From: Pseudomonadota bacterium
GTDB lineage: Bacteria > Pseudomonadota > Alphaproteobacteria > Acetobacterales > Acetobacteraceae
DNA: 61,664 bases
Assembly (NCBI GenBank): GCA_021808545.1
Contig: JAKBBM010000003.1
Span: 1 to 61,664 of the forward strand
Direction of reading: 5' to 3'
The notes beneath the pieces were generated by a model. It was not told where the DNA came from and did not search any database. It saw nothing but the letters and a program-made list of their open reading frames with translations. Below are positions 35,396 through 45,369 of the stretch, one piece after another (position 1 is the stretch's first letter; every line of letters starts with the position of its first letter). Both the position numbers and the translations under genes were made by a program.

Positions 35396-36514
35396 TTAAG
35401 CCGCCAGCCAAGCCGGCACGGCCAGCACCAGCGCCAGCAGGCCAAGCCGGACCATAATGGCCAGGGACGGACGCTGCCCCCAGACTTGGCTTGCCGCACT
35501 CAGCGCCACCGGCAACAAGCCCGCTGCGCCGAGTGCCCCCACGGCCGCGCAAAGTGCGGCGCGGGGCGTTAAAACCAGGGCCAGCATGGCGCAGACGGCA
35601 AGATACAGCCACAAGGCCCGGCCATGTTTGGGCGGGCCCAGCAGGCTGGGCGCCAGCAGGCTGGGCGTGTCGGCCCAGGGGCGCGGGCGGCGCCAAGCGC
35701 GCCATAGCGCATAGGCCAGGGCGCATGCGGCCGGAAACAAAAGGGCCGCCAAATTGCCACTGGGGCGCGGCCCGGCCAGGGGCAGTAAAAGCGCTTGCGG
35801 AAAAACGGCGAACCAGCCCGCCGGAAGCAGCACCAGCAGCGCCAGCCCCAAAGGCCCGCGTCCCCGCCGCAGGCGGTTCTGCAGCCATGTGAGGATGCCG
35901 CTGGTGGCTAGTAGCAGCAAGGCCAGCAGCACATGCACCCAGGATAGGCGGGTGAGTGCCAAAGTGGCATAGCCGCTTGGCGGCGTGCTTATGAGCAGCG
36001 CCAGGCACAGTACGTCGAATAGCCCGGCGGCGGTGGCCATAAGGACCAGCCCGTTGCGCGATTCTAGCCAGCGTAGACCCAGCACGGGATAGATCAGCAG
36101 CGCCAGTGGCAAGGTTTGCGGCGCCAGCCAAACGGCCAATCCCCCTGCAAGACCACTAATGAAACCAAACCCGCTTTCATCACGCCAGGCGCGGATCATG
36201 GCACCCGCGCTCAGCGCGATGAGGGCAAGCGCCAGGGTCAGCACATCGCCTGACAACAGGCCGGGTACAGCCAGGCGGCTCAGCCCCGGCAGCAAGGCGG
36301 CACCGGCTGCGGCACTCCATAAAAAGCGCCGTGCGGCGAATGGCTCCGCCGCCCAGCCCAGGGCCGCGCCAAGGCATCCGGCGCTCACCGGCCCCAGCGC
36401 CAGCCTGGCGGCGAATATCAGCCCGGCATGCGGGGGCGTAAGCAAGGCGGGCCAGCTTGGCAGCCAAGCCAAACTATTTAGCCCCGCCGCGAGTAAGAAC
36501 AGAAACCCGAACAT
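35396..36514 (-). CDS. Polytopic membrane protein, function unknown
   Basis: A 372-residue protein, very rich in Leu and Ala, with about ten hydrophobic segments. The stretches GLAGGLAVWLAPQTLPLALL and TRLSWVHVLLALLLL are reminiscent of the middle of GT-C membrane glycosyltransferases, but the usual N-terminal catalytic loop with acidic residues is not evident. I would not assign a function. Its ATG overlaps the stop of the upstream GltB-like gene (TGATG), so the two are probably translated from one message. It is convergent with anmK. Confidence 0.7.
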   Translation of the reverse strand: MFGFLFLLAAGLNSLAWLPSWPALLTPPHAGLIFAARLALGPVSAGCLGAALGWAAEPFAARRFLWSAAAGAALLPGLSRLAVPGLLSGDVLTLALALIALSAGAMIRAWRDESGFGFISGLAGGLAVWLAPQTLPLALLIYPVLGLRWLESRNGLVLMATAAGLFDVLCLALLISTPPSGYATLALTRLSWVHVLLALLLLATSGILTWLQNRLRRGRGPLGLALLVLLPAGWFAVFPQALLLPLAGPRPSGNLAALLFPAACALAYALWRAWRRPRPWADTPSLLAPSLLGPPKHGRALWLYLAVCAMLALVLTPRAALCAAVGALGAAGLLPVALSAASQVWGQRPSLAIMVRLGLLALVLAVPAWLAA

Positions 36515-37944
36515 CAGCCCGCCTGATTACGGAACCCGGCCATGGCCGGTTCTATGGCGGTGACATGCCGGGGCGCGAAACCGCTGGCATCTGTTAGGCC
36601 GCAACTATGGGCGATGATCTCGACCTCATCTTGCACCCGCCGCGCATAATGCGAGACGCGCACGGCCTTATCCATCGGGTCCAGCCCCGCGATCAGATGC
36701 TTGTCCACCGCGGTGACCCCGGTGGGGCAATGGCCAGAGCCGCATTTCATGGCCTGAATACAGCCCAGCGCAAACATGAAACCGCGTGCAGAAGAAACAA
36801 AATCTGCCCCCATGCACAACGCCCAGGCAACCTTGTCCGGCGTGATCAGCTTGCCCGAGGCAATGATGCGTATACGCTCACGCAAGCCATATTCGTTGCG
36901 CAGAGCCGCAACCAGGGGTAGTGCCTGGGTAATGGGCAGGCCCACATAATCGGCCAGCGGCTCAGGTGCGGCACCCGTGCCGCCCTCGCCGCCATCGATC
37001 TGCACATAATCGGGGCAATGTTCGGGATTGGTCGCGCAATCGGCGAACCATTCATCGACGAAACTCGCATCCCCCAGCACGAACTTCACCCCCACCGGCT
37101 TGCCGGTGACATGCCTTACCCGCGCCACGAAGGCCCCCAGCTCGGCGATGCTGCCAATATCGCGATGCCGGTTGGGGGAGATACTGTCCTGCCCAGCGGG
37201 AATGCCACGGATCGCGGCAATTTCCGCGGTCACCTTATGGCCTGGCAGAATTCCGCCCTTACCCGGCTTAGCACCCTGCGCGAGTTTGACCTCGAACATC
37301 TTCACCTGCGGATAATCTGCAATTTCGCGCAGCCTCTCTTCGGAGAGATTGCCCAGCGCATCGCGCACGCCATATTTGGCTGTGCCGATCTGCATCACAA
37401 TGTCGCCCCCACCCTCCAGATGGAATTTGGACAGCCCGCCCTCGCCCGTGCTCATCCACACGCCGGCCAGCCGCGCCCCGCGTGAGAGCGCGCTAACGGC
37501 GGCATGGCTCAGCGCCCCGTAACTCATGCCGGAAATATTGAAAAAGCTTTTGGCGACATACGGGTCGCGGCAGGCGCCAGGCCCGTTGGCAATGCCGATC
37601 AGCTTGCCGGGATAGGATTTTTTGTCCTCATCCAGCATGGGAAAGGCGGCGTTGCGGAAGGCGAAGCTTGGAATATTCTCGGAGCCGAAGCTGATGAGGT
37701 TGGAAATGCCCTTGGCCGAGCGGTACACCCAGGAGCGCTCCAGCCGGTTGAAGGGGCGCTCCACCCAATCGGGCAAATATTGATACTGGCGCATATACTC
37801 GCCCCAGGTTTCGGCAAAATAACGGATATGGCCAATAACGGGATAATTGCGCAGGATCGTGTGCTTGGTCTGGCGGACATCATGTATGTAAAGCGCCACC
37901 AGCCCCAGCACGACCAGCAAGGCGAATAGATCCAGAACCAGCAT
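36514..37944 (-). CDS. Membrane-anchored FMN-binding glutamate synthase-like protein
   Basis: A 476-residue relative of the synthase half of GltB without the glutaminase domain. An N-terminal membrane helix (residues ~4-20, LDLFALLVVLGLVALYI) anchors it. The FMN barrel shows KLAQGAKPGKGGILPGHKV, ISPNRHRDIGS, QIDGGEGGTGAAPEPL and the 3Fe-4S pattern C-x5-C-x4-C (CIQAMKCGSGHC, ~393-405). Such stand-alone proteins are annotated as FMN-binding glutamate synthase family; a physiological reaction is not established. ATG 37944 (MLVLDLF) follows GGGGGAGCGG; a frame extension to 38007 has no support. Confidence 0.88.
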   Translation of the reverse strand: MLVLDLFALLVVLGLVALYIHDVRQTKHTILRNYPVIGHIRYFAETWGEYMRQYQYLPDWVERPFNRLERSWVYRSAKGISNLISFGSENIPSFAFRNAAFPMLDEDKKSYPGKLIGIANGPGACRDPYVAKSFFNISGMSYGALSHAAVSALSRGARLAGVWMSTGEGGLSKFHLEGGGDIVMQIGTAKYGVRDALGNLSEERLREIADYPQVKMFEVKLAQGAKPGKGGILPGHKVTAEIAAIRGIPAGQDSISPNRHRDIGSIAELGAFVARVRHVTGKPVGVKFVLGDASFVDEWFADCATNPEHCPDYVQIDGGEGGTGAAPEPLADYVGLPITQALPLVAALRNEYGLRERIRIIASGKLITPDKVAWALCMGADFVSSARGFMFALGCIQAMKCGSGHCPTGVTAVDKHLIAGLDPMDKAVRVSHYARRVQDEVEIIAHSCGLTDASGFAPRHVTAIEPAMAGFRNQAG

Positions 37945-38056
37945 GTCCGCTCCCCCGCATTTGTGTTTGTGTCTTAGCGTTGTTCGGTCCCGCTGTCGCG
38001 GGGGCATGTGCGAAGCGGTTATTTGACGGCGCGGCGCATCAGGTTATCCTACCCGC

Positions 38057-38629
38057 ATGAGGCTTCCCTTTCAGATCACCATTTGCGGCCTGAGCGAGCT
38101 GGACCGGCATGCCACGGCCCGGGTCAGCCATGTGCTGTCCATTCTCGATCCCTCCTGGCCGGTACCGGAAGTGTTTGGCACTTATGGCGAGCATGAGAAG
38201 CTGGAATTGCGGTTTGACGATGTGATCGACGAAACCCCCGGCAAAACCGCGCCCCAGCCGGAGGATGTGGAGGCGCTGCTCGCCTTCGGCCGCGATCTGG
38301 CGCAGGAGCCGCGGCAAGACGCGCATTTGCTGGTGCATTGCCATGCCGGCATCTCACGCTCCTCGGCCGCGATGGCGCTGCTTGTGGCGCAGACCATGCC
38401 TGCCGAGGGCGGCGACGAGATTTTTACTGAATTATTGCGAATTCGTCCGCAGATTTGGCCAAATCTACGCATTATCGAGCTGGGCGATGCCGCGCTTGGC
38501 CGGGGTGGTGCGCTGGTGGCGGCGGTGCATCAGGTTTATCGTGGTCAGATCGCGCGTTATCCCGGTCTGGCGGAGGAATTGCGTCCCTTTGGCCGGGACC
38601 GTGAAATCGAGATCGGCCTGAGCGGCTGA
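38057..38629 (+). CDS. Dual-specificity-type protein phosphatase
   Basis: A 190-residue protein with the cysteine phosphatase signature HCHAGISRS (Cys95, Arg101; C-x5-R). The general-acid region may be around DDVIDETPG (55-62). Length and motif fit a small DSP/PTP-like phosphatase found in alphaproteobacteria, sometimes annotated as protein-tyrosine-phosphatase. The substrate is unknown. It is divergent from the GltB-like gene and convergent with a histidine kinase. Confidence 0.85.
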   Translation: MRLPFQITICGLSELDRHATARVSHVLSILDPSWPVPEVFGTYGEHEKLELRFDDVIDETPGKTAPQPEDVEALLAFGRDLAQEPRQDAHLLVHCHAGISRSSAAMALLVAQTMPAEGGDEIFTELLRIRPQIWPNLRIIELGDAALGRGGALVAAVHQVYRGQIARYPGLAEELRPFGRDREIEIGLSG

Positions 38630-38653
38630 CAGGGCTGAACAGGCAGCCCCCGC

Positions 38654-40015
38654 CTACCCCGTGCGCTCGGGCAGCCAGACGGTGAAGATGGTGCCCTTGC
38701 CCGGCTCGCTCTCAATCGCCAGGCGCCCGCGATGGCGGTTGATGACATGTTTGACGATGGCAAGCCCAAGCCCCGTACCGCCAATGGCGCGCGAGCGGCC
38801 CTTATCCACCCGATAAAAACGCTCGGTCAGGCGCGGAATATGCTCACGCGCGATGCCCATGCCATCATCGGCGATGCTTACCACCACCCCGCCCGGGGCA
38901 AAGCGTGAATCAGCTCCGCCGGGCCGGGCGATCAGCCGGATTTCGCCGCCGCTTTTGCCGTATTTCAGCGCATTGTCGAGCAGGTTGGTGAAAAGCTGGG
39001 TGATTTGGTCAGGATCGGCTGGAATCTCGGGCAGGTCTGCTGGCATATCCACATGCAGGCTCACGGCCCCGGCTTTTAAAATCGGCTCCATCCCGGCCAC
39101 GATCCGTTCCAGCAGGGCCGGCAGGTAAAGCATCTCACGCGGCGGGGAATGTTCGGAGATTTCGATGCGCGAGAGGTTGAGCAGATCGCCGATGACACGC
39201 TGCATGCGCGCCGCCTGTTCGGCCATGATGCCCAGGAAGCGCTGCTGCGCCTCGGGATCATCCGCCGCCGGGCCGCGCAAGGTCTCGATAAAGCCGATCA
39301 GGCTGGCGAGTGGCGTACGCAGCTCATGGCTGGAATTGGCGACAAAATCGGCCCGCATCTTTTCCAGCGCGCGTTCACGCGTGCGGTCGGCCACCAGCAT
39401 GTAAAGCGGCCCGCCAACGGGGATCATCGTCACTTCCAGATCCCGCATCACCGGCACGGAGAGCACGATCTCGCGCCGCACCGGCTGGCCGCTGGCCATG
39501 GCTTCGGCCAGCGCCTCACGTAATGATGGGTGGCGTAGCAGGGCGGCTGTCTCACCGCTAAAGGCGGTGATGGCGCTGTCATTGCGCCAAATGATCTTGC
39601 CCGCCTCATCCAGCTTCAACAACGGATCTGGCAAACGCTCAACCAGGGCGCGGTCCTCGGCGGCACTGGCCAGCGCGCGCGCGCGCGACAGGCGCTCGGC
39701 ATGGATCAGCCGGATTGCCTCCTGCCCCAGAGAGCGCATGCCAGGCACAAGCAGCACCGTCTCGTTGGGCAGGGTTTCGGGCGCTGTGCGCAAGGCGCGC
39801 AGCAGGCGGGTCATCACCACAAGGTCGCGCCCCAGCATGCTGCCAAACCCCACCGCCACGGCGGTACAAATGCCCCAGGCCAGCAGGGCCGGCTGCCAAT
39901 GCAGCTCGCCAAATCCGGCCAGCAGGCCAAACACAAGGCTCGGTAGTGCCGCTAGTGCCAGAAAAAAGGCAAAGGCCGCGGGCCAAGCCTTGTCGAGGAA
40001 TTTTTCCGCGGCCAT
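38654..40015 (-). CDS. PhoR-like sensor histidine kinase
   Basis: A 453-residue membrane kinase. Two N-terminal membrane helices (~12-34 and ~43-60) lead to a PAS-like domain (~120-215), HisKA with the phospho-acceptor His230 (NSSHELRTPLASLIGFIETL) and a HATPase domain with LLDNALKYG, ADDGMGIAREHIPRLTERFYRVDK, and GGTGLGLAIVKHV. The PFYRVDKGRS-type wording and architecture resemble PhoR, the phosphate-starvation sensor, but no response regulator, pst or phoU gene is nearby. It sits 11 nt downstream of the LpoA-like gene on the same strand. Confidence 0.87.
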   Translation of the reverse strand: MAAEKFLDKAWPAAFAFFLALAALPSLVFGLLAGFGELHWQPALLAWGICTAVAVGFGSMLGRDLVVMTRLLRALRTAPETLPNETVLLVPGMRSLGQEAIRLIHAERLSRARALASAAEDRALVERLPDPLLKLDEAGKIIWRNDSAITAFSGETAALLRHPSLREALAEAMASGQPVRREIVLSVPVMRDLEVTMIPVGGPLYMLVADRTRERALEKMRADFVANSSHELRTPLASLIGFIETLRGPAADDPEAQQRFLGIMAEQAARMQRVIGDLLNLSRIEISEHSPPREMLYLPALLERIVAGMEPILKAGAVSLHVDMPADLPEIPADPDQITQLFTNLLDNALKYGKSGGEIRLIARPGGADSRFAPGGVVVSIADDGMGIAREHIPRLTERFYRVDKGRSRAIGGTGLGLAIVKHVINRHRGRLAIESEPGKGTIFTVWLPERTG

Positions 40016-40026
40016 GGCGAGGGGGG

Positions 40027-41286
40027 TTAAGGCTGGTTCAATGTGGCCGGGGCGGATGAGGCAATGCGCGGCGCCCCCGGTGCCACGGCAAATACCGCAA
40101 GCCCGCGCCGCACCGTGCCATCGGGTTCCAGCACCAGCACGCCATCGGTGCCGGTAAAGCCGGCCGGCGCGGTCAACACCGTGCTGGTATAGCCACCAGC
40201 GCGCGCGGCCAGCCGGGCGATCGCCGCCGCATCGAAGGCTATATCGGCGATGGAGGGCGGGGGCGCGCCATAAGTCGCCTGATATTTCGCATCAAAGGCC
40301 GCCGAGGCCGCCGGATCGGGGGCCGCGTAAAGCGCGCCAAGCAGCACGTTTTGATGCGCCATGGCGGGAGCAAGATTGGCCCACAGGGCCGGCCCCAAAA
40401 ACTGCACTTGCGGGGGATAGACATCGTAATAGGGCAGGAAATTGGCAAGCTCGGCCAGTGTGTCGCTATCCGTGGCGCCAATGAACAGCGCGTTGAAGCT
40501 GGGCGGGGGTACGGGCTTGGCTTCCAGCTCATGCGCCTTGGCGCGGCCAGCGGCGGTGCCCAGGCCGCGCTCATATTTAATCTGGCTTTCCAGCGCCTGA
40601 CCGCGATTGGCGAAATCGGAGATCTGCTCCACCGCGCGGTTTACGCCGGTAAAGCCCTGCTCGTAGTAGACGATTTTCGCCGCCGGCTCGCCGAGCTTGG
40701 CGGTTTCGGCATTGATCGCATCGGCCAGATGGTGGCCGAAATCATTGTCCGGCAGCAGGGCGGCAAGCTGGGTGCGCCCATCGGCGGCGGCCACTTTCAG
40801 CACGCGGTGGACTTGCTGCGAGGGCGTAATGCCCATGGGCCATATCCCTGGCGCGGCGAGCGAGCCGTCATTGGTAAAGGGCAGCATGTTCACGCCGTCA
40901 GCCTTGGCGATGGGGGCCACGGCTTGCGTTTCAGCGGCGGTAAGCGGGCCAAGAATAAGACCATCGCCCGCGGCAAGCCCGGCCTTGGCCGCAGCTGCGG
41001 CCCCCTGGGGTGTGCCGTCAGTGTCGCGGATATCGAGCTTGGGCGAGCCGCCGGGCGGAAAGGCGAGCTTGGCGGCGTTCACCAGCACCTGTCCCACCGG
41101 CGCCAGATTGCCCGAAAGCGGCGCAAGCAGCAGCACATTGCCGCTGACATGGCCGGTTACGGGCTCGTTGCCCATCATGGACAGCGCCGCGGGCCGGCCA
41201 ACGCCTTCCCCCTGCGGGGCTTGACCCGCGCAGCCGGCAAGCGCCAGCGTACCGGCCAGGAGTACACATGACCGAAGATACGACAT
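40027..41286 (-). CDS. Penicillin-binding protein activator (LpoA/LppC family) lipoprotein
   Basis: A 419-residue lipoprotein with a clear lipobox (LALAGC, Cys19) after a short signal sequence. The remainder is a periplasmic-binding-protein-like fold (LLLAPLSGNLAPVGQVLVNAA, LGPLTAAETQAVAPIAK, ALLPDNDFGHHLADAINAE), as in the C-terminal domain of LpoA, which stimulates PBP1A; the N-terminal TPR domain of E. coli LpoA is absent. I start at ATG 41286 because this restores the lipobox; upstream codons give a basic tail without a signal peptide. It is divergent from rsmI, the same pairing as in enterobacteria. Confidence 0.88.
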   Translation of the reverse strand: MSYLRSCVLLAGTLALAGCAGQAPQGEGVGRPAALSMMGNEPVTGHVSGNVLLLAPLSGNLAPVGQVLVNAAKLAFPPGGSPKLDIRDTDGTPQGAAAAAKAGLAAGDGLILGPLTAAETQAVAPIAKADGVNMLPFTNDGSLAAPGIWPMGITPSQQVHRVLKVAAADGRTQLAALLPDNDFGHHLADAINAETAKLGEPAAKIVYYEQGFTGVNRAVEQISDFANRGQALESQIKYERGLGTAAGRAKAHELEAKPVPPPSFNALFIGATDSDTLAELANFLPYYDVYPPQVQFLGPALWANLAPAMAHQNVLLGALYAAPDPAASAAFDAKYQATYGAPPPSIADIAFDAAAIARLAARAGGYTSTVLTAPAGFTGTDGVLVLEPDGTVRRGLAVFAVAPGAPRIASSAPATLNQP

Positions 41287-42197
41287 CAGGCGTGGTTTTT
41301 GACGTTTCAACGATGCGGCCCTCCTCTGCCGGGGCTGATCAGCCGGCATTGCCCGCTCTTGTGCTGGTTTCCACACCGATCGGCAACCTCCAAGATGTCT
41401 CATCTCGTGCACGCGAGGCTTTAGCCGGCACCGACGTGATTTTGTGTGAAGATACCAGGACGAGCGCCACTTTGCTGCGCGCGCACGGCATTAAAACCCC
41501 GACCCAAGCCTTGCACGAATTTAATGAGGCGGCGCGGATTCCCACCCTGATCGAGGCCATGCGCGCGGGGCGCCGATTCGCCCTGATCTCGGATGCCGGC
41601 ACGCCCTTGGTCTCCGACCCTGGTTACAGGCTGGTGCGCGCAGTTATCGAAGCCGGATTACCAATATCAGGCATACCGGGTCCCAACGCGGCGGTGCTCG
41701 CCCTTACCCTCTCGGGCCTGCCGCCGCAGCCTTTTTTGTTCTCGGGCTTTCTGCCGCCCAAATCCGGCGCCCGGCGCACTGCGTTTGAACGGTTGCGCGG
41801 GGCGGAGCTGGGCGGGCTGGCCGCCACCCATGTGTTTTACGAAGCGCCGCACCGTCTGGCCGCGTTTTTAGAGGATGCCGCCGCCATTTTTGGCCCGCGT
41901 CCGGCCGCCGTGGCGCGTGAGTTGACCAAGCGCTTTGAGGAGGTGCGGCGCGCCACCCTGCCCGATTTGGCTGCGTATTATGCCGAACATGCGCCGCGCG
42001 GGGAGATTTGTGTGATCATCGGCCCGCCGCAAGCCGAGGAAGCCCCGGTCGAGACGCTGGACGCGGCGCTGGCCCAAGCCCTTACCGCGATGAGCCTTAA
42101 AGATGCGGCGGCCGCTGTGGCGGCGGCCATGGGCCTGCCAAAAAAGCAGGTTTATGCCCGCGCGCTGGCTCTGGGGCGTGTCGCCGCCCCAGAATAA
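41268..42197 (+). CDS. rsmI: 16S rRNA 2'-O-methyltransferase RsmI
   Basis: RsmI methylates the 2'-hydroxyl of C1402 in 16S rRNA. The 309 residues contain LVSTPIGNLQDVSSRAREAL, CEDTRTSATLL, the SAM-binding ALISDAGTPLVSDPGY, GPNAAVLALTLSGLP and YEAPHRLAAFLEDAA, plus a C-terminal helical extension. ATG 41268 has an excellent AGGAG 5 nt upstream, although it overlaps the divergent lipoprotein start by 19 bp; ATG 41313 would avoid this at the cost of a Shine-Dalgarno. The usual next gene, yraN, is absent. Confidence 0.95.
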   Translation: MTEDTTSGVVFDVSTMRPSSAGADQPALPALVLVSTPIGNLQDVSSRAREALAGTDVILCEDTRTSATLLRAHGIKTPTQALHEFNEAARIPTLIEAMRAGRRFALISDAGTPLVSDPGYRLVRAVIEAGLPISGIPGPNAAVLALTLSGLPPQPFLFSGFLPPKSGARRTAFERLRGAELGGLAATHVFYEAPHRLAAFLEDAAAIFGPRPAAVARELTKRFEEVRRATLPDLAAYYAEHAPRGEICVIIGPPQAEEAPVETLDAALAQALTAMSLKDAAAAVAAAMGLPKKQVYARALALGRVAAPE

Positions 42198-42209
42198 GAT
42201 GGTGAATTT

Positions 42210-42788
42210 TTAAGGAAATAGCCGCCCCTCCTGCCAGCCATTGGGTGTACGGGTGAAGGTCAGCCGGTCATGCAGACGAAAGTCGACCCCCTGCCAGAAC
42301 TCGAAATAATCGGGTGTCAAGCGCCAGCCCGACCAGAAATCGGGTCTTGGCACGGGCTGGCCGGCAAAACGCTGTTCCACCTCGCGTAGCCGTTCCTCAA
42401 ACACTTCGCGCGCGGCCAGCGGACGGGATTGTGCGGATGCCCACGCGCCAAGCTGCGACAAGCGCGGCCGTGTTGCGAAATAGGCATCGGCCTGCGACTC
42501 GGAAACCGGGGCCACTCTGCCCTCGATGCGGATTTGCCGCTGCAAACTTTTCCAATGGAACAAAAGGGCCACATGGGGGTTGGTTGCCATCTCTACCGCC
42601 TTGCGTGACTCCCGATTGCTATAGAACACAAAACCCGTTTCATCCCAATCCTTTAACAGCAATATCCGCGCGGCGGGGCGGCCGTTTTCATCCACGGTTG
42701 CCACGGTCATGGCGTTGGCATCGCTGGGTTCGCTGGCTTGCGCTGCGGCGAACCAGGCGCCAAATTTTCCAAAAGGTGTCTCGCTCAT
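42210..42788 (-). CDS. pdxH: Pyridoxamine 5'-phosphate oxidase
   Basis: An FMN enzyme that makes pyridoxal 5'-phosphate from PNP or PMP. The 192 residues show ARILLLKDWDETGFVFYSN, VALLFHWKSLQRQIRIEG, FATRPRLSQLGAWASAQS and the C-terminal PxxxxxW-type FWQGVDFRLHDRLTF. ATG 42788 (MSETPFGKF) is the family-like start; the frame runs 22 more codons upstream without support. It is convergent with rsmI. Confidence 0.95.
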   Translation of the reverse strand: MSETPFGKFGAWFAAAQASEPSDANAMTVATVDENGRPAARILLLKDWDETGFVFYSNRESRKAVEMATNPHVALLFHWKSLQRQIRIEGRVAPVSESQADAYFATRPRLSQLGAWASAQSRPLAAREVFEERLREVEQRFAGQPVPRPDFWSGWRLTPDYFEFWQGVDFRLHDRLTFTRTPNGWQEGRLFP

Positions 42789-42822
42789 GCAAATGCTCCG
42801 GATTTCGCGGCCCTTGATCGGG

Positions 42823-42831
42823 TGATATACT
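42823..42831 (+). promoter_or_regulatory. Candidate extended -10 promoter of fabI-aroC
   Basis: TGATATACT is an extended -10 element (TG-N-TATACT) 50 nt before the fabI ATG. No matching -35 box is seen at 17 bp, as is usual for extended -10 promoters. Confidence 0.35.
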
Positions 42832-42880
42832 CTATGCCACCACGCCGCCCACACATGTATGCAGCCCGGAGATAGCGCCC

Positions 42881-43723
<843 letters not shown>

Positions 43724-43726
43724 GGC

Positions 43727-44797
43727 ATGTCGCACAACACATTTGGCCATCTCTTACGCGTCACCACCTGGGGGGAGAGCCATGGCCCCGCCATTGGCTG
43801 CGTGGTGGATGGCTGCCCGCCGGGCCTTGCCCTGTCGGAAACCGATATCCAGCCCTTTTTGGACCAGCGGCGCCCCGGCCAGTCGCGTTTTACCACCCAG
43901 CGGCAGGAGCCGGACCAGGTGCGGATTCTCTCTGGTGTGTATGAGGGGTTGACCACCGGCACGCCGGTCTCGCTGCTCATCGAGAATACCGACCAACGCT
44001 CCAAGGATTACGCCAATATCGCGGCGCGCTACCGGCCCGGCCATGCCGATGTGGCCTATGACATGAAATATGGCCATCGCGATCCGCGCGGCGGCGGGCG
44101 TTCATCGGCCCGCGAAACCGCGATGCGCGTGGCCGCCGGCGCCATTGCGCGCAAAATACTGGGGCCGGAGGTGGTGATTCGCGGCGCCATGGTGGCGCTG
44201 GGCAGCGATATGCTCGACCGCGCGCGCTGGGACTGGGATGAGGTTGACCGCAATCCGTTCTTCTGCCCCGATGCGCAGGCCGCCACCCGCTGGGCCACAA
44301 CGCTGGATGAAATCCGCAAGGCGGGTTCATCCATCGGCGCGGTGCTGGAGGTGGTGGCCGAAGGTGTGCCACCAGGCCTTGGCGCGCCGCTTTATGCCAA
44401 GCTTGATGCTGAGATCGCCGCCGCACTCATGAGCATTAATGCCGTGAAGGGGGTGGAATTTGGCGATGGGTTTGCCGCCGCCAGCCTGCGCGGCGAGGAA
44501 AATGCCGATGAGATGCGCATGGCGGAGAGCAAAATCCGCTTCCTCTCCAACCATGCGGGCGGGATTTTGGGCGGCATTGCCACGGGGCAGCCTATTGTCG
44601 CACGATTTGCTGTAAAACCAACAAGTTCCATTCTAACGTCAAAGCAAAGCGTGAGTGCCTCGGGTGAGGATGTGGAAGTGATGACCAAAGGCCGGCACGA
44701 TCCTTGTGTGGGCATCCGCGCCGTACCTGTGGGTGAGGCGATGCTGGCCTGCGTGCTGGCGGACCATTTGCTGCGCCACCGCGCCCAGTGCGGGTGA
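43727..44797 (+). CDS. aroC: Chorismate synthase
   Basis: AroC converts 5-enolpyruvylshikimate 3-phosphate to chorismate with reduced FMN. The 356-residue protein has [18 protein letters not shown] at the N-terminus, RSRFTTQ-like [14 protein letters not shown], the [20 protein letters not shown] block, and [16 protein letters not shown] near the end. Length and all three family signatures are normal. A GCATGTCG start follows fabI directly. Confidence 0.97.
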   Translation: MSHNTFGHLLRVTTWGESHGPAIGCVVDGCPPGLALSETDIQPFLDQRRPGQSRFTTQRQEPDQVRILSGVYEGLTTGTPVSLLIENTDQRSKDYANIAARYRPGHADVAYDMKYGHRDPRGGGRSSARETAMRVAAGAIARKILGPEVVIRGAMVALGSDMLDRARWDWDEVDRNPFFCPDAQAATRWATTLDEIRKAGSSIGAVLEVVAEGVPPGLGAPLYAKLDAEIAAALMSINAVKGVEFGDGFAAASLRGEENADEMRMAESKIRFLSNHAGGILGGIATGQPIVARFAVKPTSSILTSKQSVSASGEDVEVMTKGRHDPCVGIRAVPVGEAMLACVLADHLLRHRAQCG

Positions 44798-44805
44798 AGC
44801 CCAGG

Positions 44806-45369
44806 CTATAGGCTGGCGAGATGCAGGCTGCCCGGGCCATAGCCGAGCAATATGGCAAGCCCCGTGCAGGCGCCGCTGGCAAGCAAGGTCAGCAGCGTGA
44901 CCAGCACCGCCTGCCAGCCGCCAAGGGCCAGCCCTGCCCGCACAATGAACCAGCGGTTCCATAGCAAATAGCCCCCGGCCAGGCCGAGAATGCCGGTTAA
45001 TGCCAGGCCGGGCGGCGTGCCAGCCTGGGCGAGCCCCCCCGCCAGGATGATGGCGAGAATGCTGACAGCCGCTCCGATCCAGAACGACCAGTTAAGTGCT
45101 GTGGCCGCGCGCAGCCAGAGCGGCTGGCGCTGAAATAGCCGGGCCATTTCATAGGTCACGAGCGGTAAGGTCAGCGCGGCGCAGAGTTGTACCAGAAAAG
45201 CGATAAGGGCGGACCGCCATGCTCCTTGCAGCGCTGTCATGCCCTGCCAGACCAGGGGAAAGGCAATCAAAGGTGCGAGCGAGGCGGTAAGGCTCTCAGA
45301 TGTGGCGCTGAATTCCTTCATGCCGTCACGCTGGCCGCGGGCCAGCATCCAAAGGCCGCGCATGATCAT
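44806..45369 (-). CDS. Membrane protein of unknown function
   Basis: A 187-residue protein with about five hydrophobic segments after a polar N-terminus (MIMRGLWMLARGQRDGMKEF). I do not recognise a family; the overall pattern is vaguely Yip1-like. The ATG overlaps the dapE stop by 4 nt, so it is translated from the dapD-dapE message. ATG 45363 is an alternative start. Confidence 0.75.
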   Translation of the reverse strand: MIMRGLWMLARGQRDGMKEFSATSESLTASLAPLIAFPLVWQGMTALQGAWRSALIAFLVQLCAALTLPLVTYEMARLFQRQPLWLRAATALNWSFWIGAAVSILAIILAGGLAQAGTPPGLALTGILGLAGGYLLWNRWFIVRAGLALGGWQAVLVTLLTLLASGACTGLAILLGYGPGSLHLASL

